Assembly (NCBI RefSeq): GCF_004379255.2
Contig: NC_056035.1
Coordinates: 35,727,208 to 35,791,207 of the forward strand
DNA length: 64,000 nt
Direction of reading: 5' to 3'
DNA from: Salvia splendens
Taxonomy: Eukaryota; Streptophyta; Magnoliopsida; Lamiales; Lamiaceae
The notes under the pieces are model-generated. The model saw nothing but the letters and a program-made list of their open reading frames with translations, was not told the DNA's origin and did no database searches. A program made the translations under genes and the position numbers. Each line of letters begins with the position of its first letter. The first letter of the stretch is position 1. Positions 1-10,719 of the stretch are shown here, piece after piece.

Positions 1-1218
1 ACTATGTTTAAAAATAGGGGAAAATGAGGGCTTTGGTGTGGAGAATTCAGAGTTTAAAGATGGGAGTTTTAGTACCATACCACGAGTTGCACGACATATG
101 TCGATCTATTTCAAAAATAAACACAACCGTCTTATAAACTCTGATCGTAGAGAAGAACACCTTAGCAAACATTTAAGATCTCTTCGAATACTCAATGGTG
201 TAACATGGGATGCCATTGAATTTGGTGTTATTGAATTTCCACCACAAAGTATAGTTGATTTCAAGAAATACAAATTTCTAAGGGAGCTAGTTATTGAGTC
301 GTTCAAATTTGAAGGAGGGAAGTTACCAAAAGGAATCACGGATCTTCTTCTCCTTCGATGTATTCGTTTGCAACATTGTGTTCTTGATAAGCTACCGTCG
401 TCTATAAGAAATTTGGTCTACTTAGATACCATTGATTTAGTTGGGTCATGGAACGTTCGAGTACCAAATGTTTTGAATGAGTTGTTTCGATTGAAACACT
501 TGTTCCTCCCTCCGTATGAGAAGGACCACAAGATTGTAAATCATCGGTTGAGATTGGACGAGGGTGTAGCTGAGTTGGAGAGCCTGGTAGGGTTCAACAG
601 CACTGTCCATGAGTTAAAATGTGCTACAACAATCAAGAATCCCAGGGTTTTTTCAGCAGAAATACACGACAACGAAAGCTTGAAAGTTATTCTCAACGCC
701 ATCGCTACAAGCTGGAACAAGCTACAGATATGTGTGGTTGAGATTGAAGAGGGCTGCCGGCTAAAAGGTGAGGAAGAGCTGATGGAGATATTGCTTACAT
801 GTCCCAATCTTTATTACTTGAGAATATCTGTTGAGACGGAACAAGGCATACCGGTAAGTAGCGACTTCATTAGGTCAAGGCTTGTGCGGTTGCACTTGTT
901 GAGCTCTGGGATTGAGCATGATCCGATGGGGATATTGGGAAAGCTTCCTTGCTTGGTTGAATTATGCTGGAGATGGGGATCGTTTGTTGGGGAGGAGATG
1001 ACGTGTCGTGAATCTGATTTTCATTGCCTGTCCTTTATGAGATCGAGTTTGATAATTGTCCGGATTTGGAGATGGTTCCGGATGGATTGAGATGGATTCG
1101 TAGTCTTAAAAGAGTCACGGTTTTTAACATGCCAGGGTTGGGAAAGAGGGTATTGGAATCAGGAGAGGATTTCCATAAAATTAGCCATGTCCCTTCGATT
1201 AATGTCATCCGTGACTAG
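1..1218 (+). pseudogene. CC-NBS-LRR disease resistance gene, 3' part (LRR), 5' truncated by window edge, frameshifted
   Basis: The frame is open from base 2 and has no start in the window, so the NB-ARC part lies to the left. The first residues resemble the region just after the MHD motif of RPP8/RPP13-type NLRs. From about residue 50 there are leucine-rich repeats of the pattern LRxLxxLxL (for example KYKFLRELVIESF and LPSSIRNLVYLDTIDL). The product would be an intracellular receptor for pathogen effectors, with the LRR giving specificity. The main frame ends at a stop at 1088-1090, but the family's typical tail (CPDLEMVPDGLRWI, then GEDFHKISHVPSI) continues in another frame from about 1024 to the stop at 1216-1218. 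One base appears to be missing in the T run near 1018-1021. It is either a recent pseudogene or a sequencing slip. The family is clear; functionality is doubtful. Confidence 0.85.
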
Positions 1219-1494
1219 CTAGTCACCATCCACTCATGTAATAGTCTTTCATTTGCTTAATTTGTATATTCCCATTGTTGGAATCAAAATTAGTGATACA
1301 CGTGATACATGTCGAATACAATTGATAAATATATGTGTTCATGTTGCCGTTTGAATAATCTGAAATGAGGAAATCGAACATGGCCTAATAAAACTTGTGT
1401 TCCTTACTTTATAAAACATGATGTACAAAGAAAACACTAAGATATCAATCAGAGTTGCTTAACGCGGACAAGAGGTCGAAACTCGATTCCCCAA
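1219..1494. other. Intergenic, no feature seen
   Basis: AT-rich sequence between the NLR tail and the PP2 relic. No coding similarity or structured repeat was recognised. Confidence 0.5.
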
Positions 1495-1722
1495 CTAAAA
1501 GGCCACCCTTCCATCGATTACTTGTCTCGACGACACGTGCTTCCATCTCCTGCTCGTCTCCGCCGTCCACATAAAAACTTCCAATTTGGAATTCTGTCCA
1601 TCCATCACTACGGCATACGGCCTTCTCTCTCCCTCTGCCCTCTCACCAATATCGTAGGGGTCGTATGCTATTTTAAAGACTAGATACGCCCTATAAATGG
1701 TGTTCGAGGTCAGCAGCCACAT
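1495..1722 (-). pseudogene. PP2 (phloem protein 2)-like fragment
   Basis: A minus-strand open frame of 75 residues contains TSNTIYRAYLVFKI followed by RRPYAVVMDGQNSK. This matches the core of the PP2 carbohydrate-binding domain of F-box/PP2-B proteins (the family pattern is LSPNTTYAAYLVFK). Nothing before or after it resembles the F-box or the rest of the domain, so this is a fragment. A second PP2 relic lies at 9.3-10.6 kb. Both contain the YLVFK region, so they are not two halves of one gene. No function is claimed. Confidence 0.5.
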
Positions 1723-1978
1723 AATAAGTCTTTCTAATTAAATGTGGATCAAGTAGATATAAGTTGGGAGGTTTCCACTTTTCGTTTAATTTATTTCAAA
1801 TGAATGCTAAACTGTTATGTTATTTGGTAGTATAGTAGTTAAATCATTTTTAATTACTCCCTCCGTCCATGAAAAATAGAGCACATTTACCATTTTTGGT
1901 TATCCACAAAATATAGAGCACATTTAAAAGAGGAAAGTTTTCAACAACTTCTCTCTTACTTTTTTCCATTCTCTCTTA

Positions 1979-3752
1979 CTCCCTTCGTTCCATGTTAATA
2001 GAGTCATTTTTCGATTTAGAGAAGTTCCAAGTTAATTGAGTCATTTTTAAAGTTAGAGAAGTTCCAAGTTAATTGAGTCATTTCTACTGAAACGCTGATT
2101 GCTTTGTGTCTTTCTTCTTCGGTGTGCATTTGTATCGTTGTGGACTGCTCAAGTCAAATTATCAAACTGATCCGACCAGCTAATTGTATGCCCTTCTACC
2201 TGTGAGAACAGGTTAGTGGATCTAGTTGAAACTCAGGCTGATCAACTTGATTTACTTCGACTCTAGAGAGAAGAAAGAAATAACTCAAGACAAGCGTGCT
2301 TTCAAAACCTTAACCCACTAATACTATTAACTAGTATAGGAAAGTAAGGATCGATCCCACAGAGAAGAGGCGTTTGAGATTTGCATGCTGGACACGAAAT
2401 GGGAGTGGCTGCTGCCACGCTTCTAGGTATGGGTTAAGTTAACTACTGAACTAGAGTGATTAAACTATTAAACTGATCAACTCATAAAAGCTTAACTAGT
2501 CTACTTGATCAACTCGACTGAACTTTCCATAAATGGACGAACAGAATAAATGGGGCTGTCAGTCCCCTACAAAGTGTACGATAAATTAAAAACTTTCTAA
2601 AAACTTCATTTTCTTTAACAAATCAACATGGAAAACAGAGTAAGGATCAGATCTGAAAAGTTAAGGAAGACGAAACATCATAACAATCCATGAAATTAAA
2701 TATACTCCTAGAATCTAAGCTGCGGCCACAAAACTAACCCATGATCATGCAGAAATGAAACATAAACGCCCAGATCTAAACATCCTAAGACAACTCAGAC
2801 ATGAAACATAAGATCTAATCAAATCAAAATATAACCAAACATTTTAAACTAAGATAAGCACCACAAAACAGAAATCAAAAGCAGATCTGAAATACCATGC
2901 ATGAAAATAGAACACATTGTCTTGGAATGAAATCAAAACTTCAAATCTACTAAATCAAAAGCATCAAGGGTCAATGTCAACAAAAGGAAGCTGAAAACAA
3001 ACTACGAAAGCAGGAAATTGTTTCATCGCCCATTCTCAGAGCGGAATACAGAACCGAAACCTGAAGAACGCAGAAAACCAGCTCCAAACTACCAGCTAAC
3101 TAAACTGGACTAGGAACAAGTGTGTGTGCGCGATGGAATCAAGAACAAGAAGTGAAAGAGCTCCAATTTCAACCTCAGAAGAGAGTTGAAATCCTAAAGA
3201 TATTCTAACTAAGAGTGCTTGTGAGACCCCCACTTCACTACTCGCTCCGGACTCTCCTTTCTCTTGTGTTGGGCTTTCCTTTTATAGAGAAGTATAGGGC
3301 TCTGATCCCCAGGGTACCCTTCTCTCTGAAATGTCATTACAGCCCTTCACAATTTTGTAGTGGGGTCTCTCGCCCTATCTTCACGTGGAACTTCTGTTGG
3401 CTCCGTTTGATTTTTGACTTGATCCACTCAATGCCGCAGTTTTTTGCTTCTTTTCTTACTTCACACTTTCACCCAACTGATTTGTTCTTTCTTCTGAAAA
3501 TGGCGGATTTCACACACACCTGGCTCAAAAATAGACGTTAGTTCATGGATTTGAGCGCAGTTTTACCACAGAACACGTGCATAAAACGAGCCTCATCATC
3601 TACTTTTGGCAACAAGTAATTCTCTTTTTTACTTTATCCTCTCTTCATATCTCTTACTTTATTCTCTTATACTTTTTCACCATCCATTTAACACACTATT
3701 CTTAAACTCCGCGTCGAAAAGAAATGCCTCTATAAATAAGGAATGGAGAGAG
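1979..3752. mobile_element. Stowaway-like MITE B nested in MITE A
   Basis: Ends CTCCCTTCGTTCC (1979) and GGAATGGAGAGAG (3752) are inverted repeats, each flanked by TA. A short repeat (AGTTCCAAGTTAATTGAGTC) occurs twice near the left end. It is interrupted at 2088-3598 by a solo LTR. Confidence 0.75.
2088..3598. mobile_element. Solo LTR, 1511 bp, TSD TCTAC
   Basis: The sequence begins TGAAACGCTG and ends CCTCATCA. It is flanked by perfect 5-bp duplications TCTAC at 2083-2087 and 3599-3603. TG...CA ends plus a 5-bp duplication are the signature of LTR-retrotransposon integration. There is no internal coding region or second LTR, so this is a solo LTR left by LTR-LTR recombination. The family is not recognised. 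The 108-residue frame at 3215-3541 lies inside and is not considered a gene. Confidence 0.85.
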
Positions 3753-3917
3753 TATAATATTATGGACCCCACATTTAACTAACATTACTTCTCTCTTACT
3801 TTTTCCCCTTCTCTCTTACTAATTATATGGACCCCACATTCCACTAACACTACTTTTCTCTTACTTTTTTCCCTTCTCTCTTACTTTACCAATTCCACAT
3901 TAAAACTCGTGTCATTC

Positions 3918-4768
3918 TAATGTGAATCTTAAGGATTCAATAAACATATGTTACCCGGATTTGTTCTTGCAATAATATCCAATAACCCAAACAAGAAATA
4001 TGACAATAAAAAGATGGAAAAGATGAAGAAGATGATAAATGTTATGATTTAGATTCGAGCTCAAGAAAGAAAACCCAATGGCTACTTTCACAAATAAAAA
4101 CCTAATGGTTCCACCAACTAGCAACACAAGAACTAACAAGCATACCTTAACAAATAATTTAAGCCCGGCAATAGATTAAATACAACCACAAGAGATTTTG
4201 GATAAATCTTCAATGATGAAGATGGGTGCTCACAAAGGAGTCTTTGTTCTTCAATAATGTTCAAAATCTGCATAGAAAAACCCTAACATGTCTATTAATA
4301 CTAGGAGTGAAAATGAGCAAAATAAAACAAATCTTGGTCAAAAAGTCACATCCCGGACAAAACGCCCGACCGGGCGTTTCCCTAGGCTCATTTCGCCCGA
4401 CCGCGTGAAGTTTCTGACAAAACTTGATATGTCGACAAAAACGCCCGACCGGGCGTTTTGCATGAGGAATATTGCCCGACCGCGCGTTTTGTTCTGCATT
4501 ACGCGGCTTTCTTAAAACGATCATAACTTCCTTATCCGGCCTCCGATTGAGGTATGCAAGATACCCACACGAAGCTCTTTTGACGATAAAGACAATGGTC
4601 TGAGGAGTGCATTTGGATTTTATCTTCATAGTGAAATTCCAGTTTGAATCAGACCTTTGAATTTGGCTTGGCACCTTGACATGTCTCCACCCTCTTCTTG
4701 GACCCCAATCAACCCATGGCCCTCGACATCGTTGTCTTCTATGATTGTGAATACCCGGATTCACATAA
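3918..4768 (-). repeat. 3' LTR of the 3918-8269 element
   Basis: Partner of 7446-8269. It carries several near-palindromic GC blocks of the type CGCCCGACCGGGCGTTTT (about 4360-4380, 4391-4401, 4440-4460 and 4473-4490) in otherwise AT-rich sequence. Confidence 0.9.
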
Positions 4769-4824
4769 TCCTCTCCTTCTTTGTGAAAGGATTTGTCCTC
4801 AAATCCGGTTATTTGATTTTTCTT

Positions 4825-6903
4825 TTAGACACCCGGATTCACATCATCCCCTCCTTCTTTTGAAGGATTTGTCCTCAAATCCCAATCAAGTATACCTACA
4901 AAATTGAGCGAGTCCAAATCAAATATCATAGTACCATACAAGAGGTTGATTTCTCTTCGGAACCCAAAAGACATTTCACTATACAATGAAAGATCATCAT
5001 CAACCATTGACACATCATTCTTGCTCAAATTGACACACTCACGTTCAACATATAGAATAGATTCATTATAACTCAAATGAAGCTTGCACGAAAAGATACC
5101 AATCAATGAAATATATTCATCAACGTAGATTTCACACCATTGCCTCAACAATTTCAAAAAATGGTCAAAAATATAGGAGCAATGTTTCCATTTACTCCTA
5201 GGCACAATAAGCACAAAGCCATACATATGAAACTTGTAAAAAGCAACCACACATAGCATAAGAGTCTCATCAAAATAAGTCCCATGTAATTGCTCGAACA
5301 ATTTTAGAACAAATCCACAAATATTGAAATAATGCATTCTCATGCCATTACTCACAATACTATCCACAAGAGACACGTGGGTGGAAAAATTCTTCGCGAT
5401 ATGGCCATAGAATATCTCAATCCCATTGAAGGGTTTTACCAATTTCCAATAAAAGTATGTAGTAGACCAATGAATAAAATCAACAATATATGTACTCATC
5501 TTAAGTCTACTAATTCCATTGATACACTGAAACTCAAAATTTCCAACAAAAGAAAGTTTAGTCATCTTAGCATGTAAGGAGGTCATTCCAACATTCAAGC
5601 TAAAATCCATAAGAGAAATGACACACCTATCAATGTATGGATTTATCAAGAAAGGGTCAACATATGATGCAAAGATAGACTTGGCATTCGAAGATTCAAG
5701 CTCTCAATGCCACAAATCACCAATGACAAAGCTATCATCACAAGTCGGCTTTGGAAAATCAATCTTATTCACATGTGTCACTCTTGAATTTATAAAATCA
5801 TGCTTTAAGTACAAGATAGGCTCAACATGGTTCAAATTAATTTTTCAAAGCAAATTATTGTCCAACACATCTATCATATCTAAGCACTTCAAAGAAACAC
5901 CACAAGTAAGCAAGGATAGTGTACTTGAACCTTGGGCTATGAGTGATTCATCTTGATATTGCTTCCATGAGCTTATTACCGGTAAGAAGTTACTCGGTAC
6001 ATCCACGACTCGGGGTTCACATTCTAACCCTCCCAATTCTTGTCTCATAAAGTCATCAAAGAGAAAAGACAAGTCATAAGAGTTAGTGAAATAAGGTGCA
6101 TTCTCCTCACCAAGGGCAAAAAGGATAGGGTGATTTAGAGCCCTCCCAAGGTTGATCTTAGTATCTAACAAGCAACTTTTTTTCCTCACATGCTTGTAGT
6201 TTTTCTTTCTTGGTTTATTTGATTCACACTCACCCCACCACTCTCTCTTGGCTTTTGCGTCTCACATTTTCGCCTTTTTTCACACTCTATTGGCTTTTGA
6301 AGCATACTCTCACTCTCTAGCTTTTTCTCTTTCTCTCGATTCTCTCCCAAGTGCTTGTTTCCATTAGCAACCTCATGTGGCTTTGGTTCGGTGTTCAAGA
6401 TTTGAAGGGCATTAAATGACTCATATTCGTCCTCGGCTTCCACTATGGGTGTGCGTCTTCTTCATGTGTGGCTGTGGACTCCTTTTCATCCTCAAGTAGC
6501 TCTTCATCATCATCTCTCACCCTCCTAGAGTGAGGCTATCCATGGAACTTCGGAACTCGTTCCCTTTTAGTGAGATGCCGACATGCATCGTCTAACCAAT
6601 CCTCTACATGGTTATAATCATGTTTGCTTCAGTGATTGGAGTATGCGGCTTCACTCCACTTCGTATTGTTTTGTCCCCTCTACTTCCCATTCGGTCACTA
6701 GGTGGTGTGGAATGATTATGTGCAACTCGGTCTCTTAAGAGGACTACATCATCTCAGAACGCCGTAAAGCCCCTTTTCATAGTATTCATTCCTCCCAGTA
6801 CCTCGTGCAATTCTTTCATGATTGAGGAAAACATCTCTTCAATAGTTTCATCGGATGATGAGGCGACTTGCCTTGTAGGCGAGTTATGCATATAGTTCTC
6901 CAT
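4825..6903 (-). pseudogene. Degenerate gag-like and unknown frame of the LARD-like element
   Basis: A minus-strand start at 6903 opens a short gag-like segment (MENYMHNSPTRQV..., then DETIEEMFSSIMKELHE), soon broken by a TGA. Downstream are an 85-residue charged segment (6443-6186, rich in K and E), a 114-residue segment (6189-5845) and a 274-residue hydrophobic/aromatic segment (5649-4825, rich in F, Y, L, C and H). These lie in one direction and look like pieces of a single original frame split by stops and shifts. I do not recognise the 274-residue part as any gag, pol or env domain. Such frames are found in plant elements that rely on partner enzymes. No function is assigned. Confidence 0.55.
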
Positions 6904-7445
6904 TTCAAGTACCTACAAAACAAATTGCACAAGACTAGGGACAAGTCCCTTTTTGTTAGTAACACAAACAGCACACACACCCGGGAATGAAGAATTTAGT
7001 GAGGAGCTCACTTCCCATAATATGTACCCCTTTCCCTAAAACTCACACCCAATGTCGCTCGGAAGGCTTATAAATTTTGGTGGCTAGGATACTCTCCCTC
7101 ACTTGCTCTCAAAGATGTTAATCCACAAGGGTAGCACAATTCACAAACAAGATATGCAACTAGACAAGTTATTACTAGTTCTAGAAGCCAAAAGATAAGT
7201 GAAAGTAAGGTGTTAGGCCAAAGGGACAAATCAACAAACACTCTGTGTGCACAATTTCACCCAACAACAATAGACCCAACAATTGATGCAATTTTGGTCT
7301 ACAACTTTGGAATAATCAATTTGACATACCCAACAATATATATACCGATTTATAGCTAAAGCCCATGGATATTTTTCTTTTTTTTCTTTTTTTTGATGAT
7401 TTTCTAACAATTACAAGAACAAGAACTAATGGCTCTGATACCAAA

Positions 7446-8269
7446 TAATGTGAATCTTAAGGATTCAAGAAACATATGTTGCCCGGATTTGTTCTTGCAA
7501 TAATATCCAATAACCCAAACAAGAAATATGACAATAAAAAGATGGAAAAGAAGAAGATGATGATAAGTGTTATGATTTAGATTCAAGCTCAAGAAAGAAA
7601 ACTCAATGGCTACTTTCACAAACAAAAACCTAATGGCTCCACCAAATAGCAACACAAGAACTAGCAAGCATACCTTAACAAATAATCTAAGCCCGGCAAT
7701 AGATTAAATGCAACCACAAGGGATTTTGGATAAATCTTCAATGATGAAGATGGGTGCTCACAAATGAGTCTTTGTTCTTCAATAATGTTCAAAATCTGTA
7801 TAGAAAAACCATAACATGTCTATTTATACTAGGAGTGAAAACGAGCAAAATAAAACAAATCTTGGCCAAAAAGTCACATCCCGGACAAAACGCCCGGCCG
7901 CGTGAAGTTTCTGGACAAAAACTGATCTGTCGACAAAAACGCCCGACCAGGCGTTTTGCATGAGGAATATCGCCCGACCGCGCATTTTGTTCTGCATTGC
8001 TCGGCTTTCTTAAAATGATCATAACTTCCTCATTCGGGCTCCGATTGAGGCACGCATGATACCCACACGAAGCTCTTTTGACGATGAAGACAATGGTGGT
8101 CTGAGGAATGCATTTGGATTTTATCTTCACAGTGAAATTCCAGTTTGAATCAGACCTTTGAATTTAGCTTAGCACCTTGACATGTCCCCACCCTCTTCTC
8201 GGACCCCAATCAACCCATGGCCATCGACATCGTTGTATTCTATGATTGTGAATACCCGGATTCACATCA
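7446..8269 (-). repeat. 5' LTR of the 3918-8269 element
   Basis: Partner of 3918-4768. It is next to the primer-binding site at 7431-7443 (minus strand), which is complementary to the 3' end of initiator tRNA-Met. Confidence 0.9.
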
Positions 8270-8335
8270 CATTCACAATGTGTCCTATTTTTTGTAGACG
8301 GATGGAGTATTTGTTTTCATATAGCAATACAAAAC

Positions 8336-8597
8336 GGGGTAGTGATAAAATGCAAACTTTATATATTGTATAAACTCCAATCCCTCAACACAGTTTCAAC
8401 ACAATGTAATACAGTGTAAAATTTCAAGATTTTTTATGTCAATACAGTGTCAATACAATATCAACACAACATCAACCGTTGATACTACGTTGACATTTTT
8501 TGTTGCTATTATGTTATCATTTGTTGTCATTTTCTAACGGTCCAGATCATAGTTTATAGTTTGTACAATATTTAGATTTTGCATTTGATTACATCCC
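8336..8597. mobile_element. MITE with long terminal inverted repeats
   Basis: The left end GGGGTAGTGATAAAATGCAAA mirrors the right end TTTTGCATTTGATTACATCCC, and the match continues inward (TTGTATAAACT against AGTTTGTACAA). It is about 262 bp with no coding capacity. The target duplication is unclear, so the superfamily is not assigned. Confidence 0.6.
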
Positions 8598-8606
8598 AGT
8601 AATATA

Positions 8607-9119
8607 CTCCATCCGTCCCACAAGAACATGAACTTTTTTCTTTTTAGTCAATCCCACAAGAATATGCAATTACTAATTTTAAAAAAAATAAATTCTCTAT
8701 AATGAGATGATAACTTTTGTAGTAGTATTAGTATTATACTAAGTAAATTCATTATTCAACGAATTATCAAAAAATTTCATTAGCGGCTGCGTGGAGTGTG
8801 GACGGTAGGGTATGCGTAAGTCTACAAGTGAAAGATTAATTGAAGTCTACAAGTGAAAGATTAACTTATGCGTAAGTCTACAAGTGAAAGATTAACTGAA
8901 AAATTACTGTAGCAAATGAACTTAAGCTACGTCGTTTCTAGGCACATCAGCCCCTGTTGCGTTCTCAACACAGCAGGGGATTCACTCCCCTTATTTTCTA
9001 ATTTCTACTAACAATACTTTAATTACCTTTTATTTGTACATTTCTCTTACTTTACCAATTTTATATTAAAACTCATGCTGATTCTAAAAAGTATATATAT
9101 TCTTTTCGAATGGAGGGAG
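8607..9119. mobile_element. Stowaway-like MITE interrupted by a Harbinger-type MITE
   Basis: Ends CTCCATCCGTCCCAC (8607) and CGAATGGAGGGAG (9119) are inverted and flanked by TA. A 208-bp insert at 8783-8990 is flanked by TTA on both sides (8780-8782 and 8991-8993), as for PIF/Harbinger MITEs. Inside the insert a 22-bp unit (AAGTCTACAAGTGAAAGATTAA) occurs three times at about 8818-8897. Confidence 0.65.
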
Positions 9120-9310
9120 TATATCAGTAGAACTCACCTTCCACTAATATTTTTCACTCACTTTCTACTATATTTCTTAAAACTTGTGCTCGATCAATAT
9201 TAAAGTAAAACTCATGCTCGATTAAAATTAGCTTTAAAATTGATGGACGGATGGAACACTACTTTTTTTTTGGGAATGATTTAAATTTGCAAGCTTTATT
9301 CCAAAATAAG

Positions 9311-10590
9311 TTAATAACCAACCACCAAGCCCAATAATAGTACACACGACAAGTGAATAAAGCATAAGCCTAAGAATTGTAAAAATGAAGAAAGGAATGA
9401 TGGGTTGGGCATAAACTCAATACCCTGAACGATGAGACCCGACCTCCATTGATGGCCTTCTGATACGAGTCTTATACTATGAATATTTAGTTTAGATATA
9501 TTAGGGATTTGCGTATCTTTTTCTATATCTTTGTTTTCTTGTTCATTAAGTTAGTAGCATTATAAATAGGAGTTATTGTTATCACTTTTTTCATTCAATC
9601 AATATAATATTTTCCCTAAACTTGTCTTGAGTATCAAGTATAATTATTGTTCCCTATTTGCTGCTGATCGGAGAACGCACCAGATGTTACGGACGTCCTC
9701 CGTAACGTGACCGGCTATCTATCTTCTCGGACGGATAGGGTGATCAATCCTTCGACAAGCTCGAAGGAAGGCTCACGGATTTGCTGATTCACAGACGTTC
9801 TCCGATCAGCAGCAAATAGGGAACAATAATTATACTTGATACTCAAGACAAGTTTAGGGAAAATATTATATTGATTGAATGAAAAAAGTGATAACAATAA
9901 CTCCTATTTATAATGCTACTAACTTAATGAACAAGAAAACAAAGATATAGAAAAAGATACGCAAATCCCTAATATATCTAAACTAAATATTCATAGTATA
10001 AGACTCGTATCACCTTCCCTCCCTAACAGCCATGTCTCCACCACGCTGTCGTCACCTCGATTTTCATAGAAGCTTCCCAACTCCACCTCCATCCATCCAT
10101 CGCCTCTCCTCACCGCCACTCTTCCACTCTGAGAACCATTGGCGCGTTGCAGTTGCTGCATCTCATCCTTCTCCGTAAACCCGTCGCCTAGCCTTACCGG
10201 CGGAGGGCTGGGTCGCCGTTGACCGTGGGGTCGGTAGTTCCTACCCCACGAGTTCTGTTTCCCGGGGCAGGGGAACTTTCCAGTTGGTCGTTGCAGGTGC
10301 ACCTCAGCAATCTCAGTCAAGCCGTCGCCTATACTTACCGGCGCCTCTCCAGTTCGGCTGTGACGGTCGCGACCATTCTCCCGCCTGAACTGATCCAGAA
10401 TCTCATCATCGCCGTCGACTTTATCATTCATGAATCTCACAAGTCACAAATGCATTGGCCGATTCGAGTCCGTAACTATTTCGATCCTGCTTGAAGACTA
10501 GATAACATCCATAGACGGTGTGGGAGGATAGCATCCGTGTGTTTATGGCGCCTCTGATTTCAAGCCAACAAACTTCTTTTAATCACATTT
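9311..10590 (-). pseudogene. PP2-B-like gene (3' exon), interrupted by a 552 bp insertion
   Basis: Reading the minus strand from about 10,590, the PP2 domain runs as VCWLEIRGAINTRML, HTVYGCYLVFK, then (after a stop and shift near 10,432) KVDGDDEILDQF, then GDGWMEVELGSFYENRG and WLLGREG up to 10,013. The frame resumes beyond the insertion at 9460 with HQWRSGLIVQGIEF, exactly the next residues of the family, and ends at a stop near 9311. Three GDG(W/L/F)-type segments suggest local duplication. Intact PP2-B proteins are F-box plus lectin-like domain proteins thought to bind glycans and target proteins for degradation. The F-box part is not seen here. The frameshift, stop and insertion make it a pseudogene. 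Confidence 0.82.
9461..10012. mobile_element. Palindromic LTR-like element, 217-bp inverted arms, TSD CCTTC
   Basis: Arms 9461-9677 and 9796-10012 are equal in length and inverted copies with no mismatch noticed by eye. The spacer is 118 bp. Both outer ends read TGATACGAGTCTTATACT inward. Perfect 5-bp duplications CCTTC (9456-9460 and 10,013-10,017) flank it, and removing one copy plus the element restores the PP2 reading frame. Each arm has a TATAAATAGGAG box and looks like the start of a Ty1-copia-type LTR. No coding sequence. Confidence 0.85.
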
Positions 10591-10719
10591 GTTTACGAAT
10601 CCATGTTTTTGTATTGAAAAATGTGGGATTGGGATTATGAAGGGACCTTGAATCTGGATAGGATGTCGAGAAAGTAAGAATGTTAACTATTTGAGGACGG
10701 ATGAAAAAAAAAGATATTA

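Larger units (their letters stand above)
3918..8269 (-). mobile_element. Non-autonomous LTR retrotransposon (LARD-like), minus orientation, TSD CATTC
   Basis: Two direct repeats, 3918-4768 and 7446-8269, are about 95% alike by eye and are the LTRs (outer ends TAATGTGAATC and GATTCACATCA). CATTC is duplicated at 3913-3917 and 8270-8274. On the minus strand the primer-binding site TGGTATCAGAGCC (7431-7443) lies 2 bp from the 7446-8269 LTR, and a purine tract AAAGAAGGAGAGGA lies just inside the other LTR (4769 onward). So 7446-8269 is the 5' LTR. The interior has no protease, reverse transcriptase or integrase, only a decayed gag-like start and a long unknown frame. It sits inside MITE A. Confidence 0.9.
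1857..8307. mobile_element. Stowaway-like MITE A (outermost), split by later insertions
   Basis: The left end CTCCCTCCGTCC (after TA at 1855-1856) pairs with the right end ACGGATGGAG (before TA at 8308-8309). The next ~20 bp also match in inverted form (AAAATAGAGCACA against TGTGTCCTATTTTTTG). MITE sequence is present at 1857-1978, 3753-3917 and 8275-8307; the rest is inserted material (MITE B and the LTR element). The internal CTCTCTTACTTTTT motifs are typical of this MITE group. Confidence 0.75.

Noticed and set aside
4261..4764. 167-residue minus-strand frame
   Set aside because: Entirely inside an LTR; the other LTR copy breaks it. Not a conserved protein.
10219..10494. Plus-strand 91-residue frame
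   Set aside because: Shadow of the minus-strand PP2 relic.
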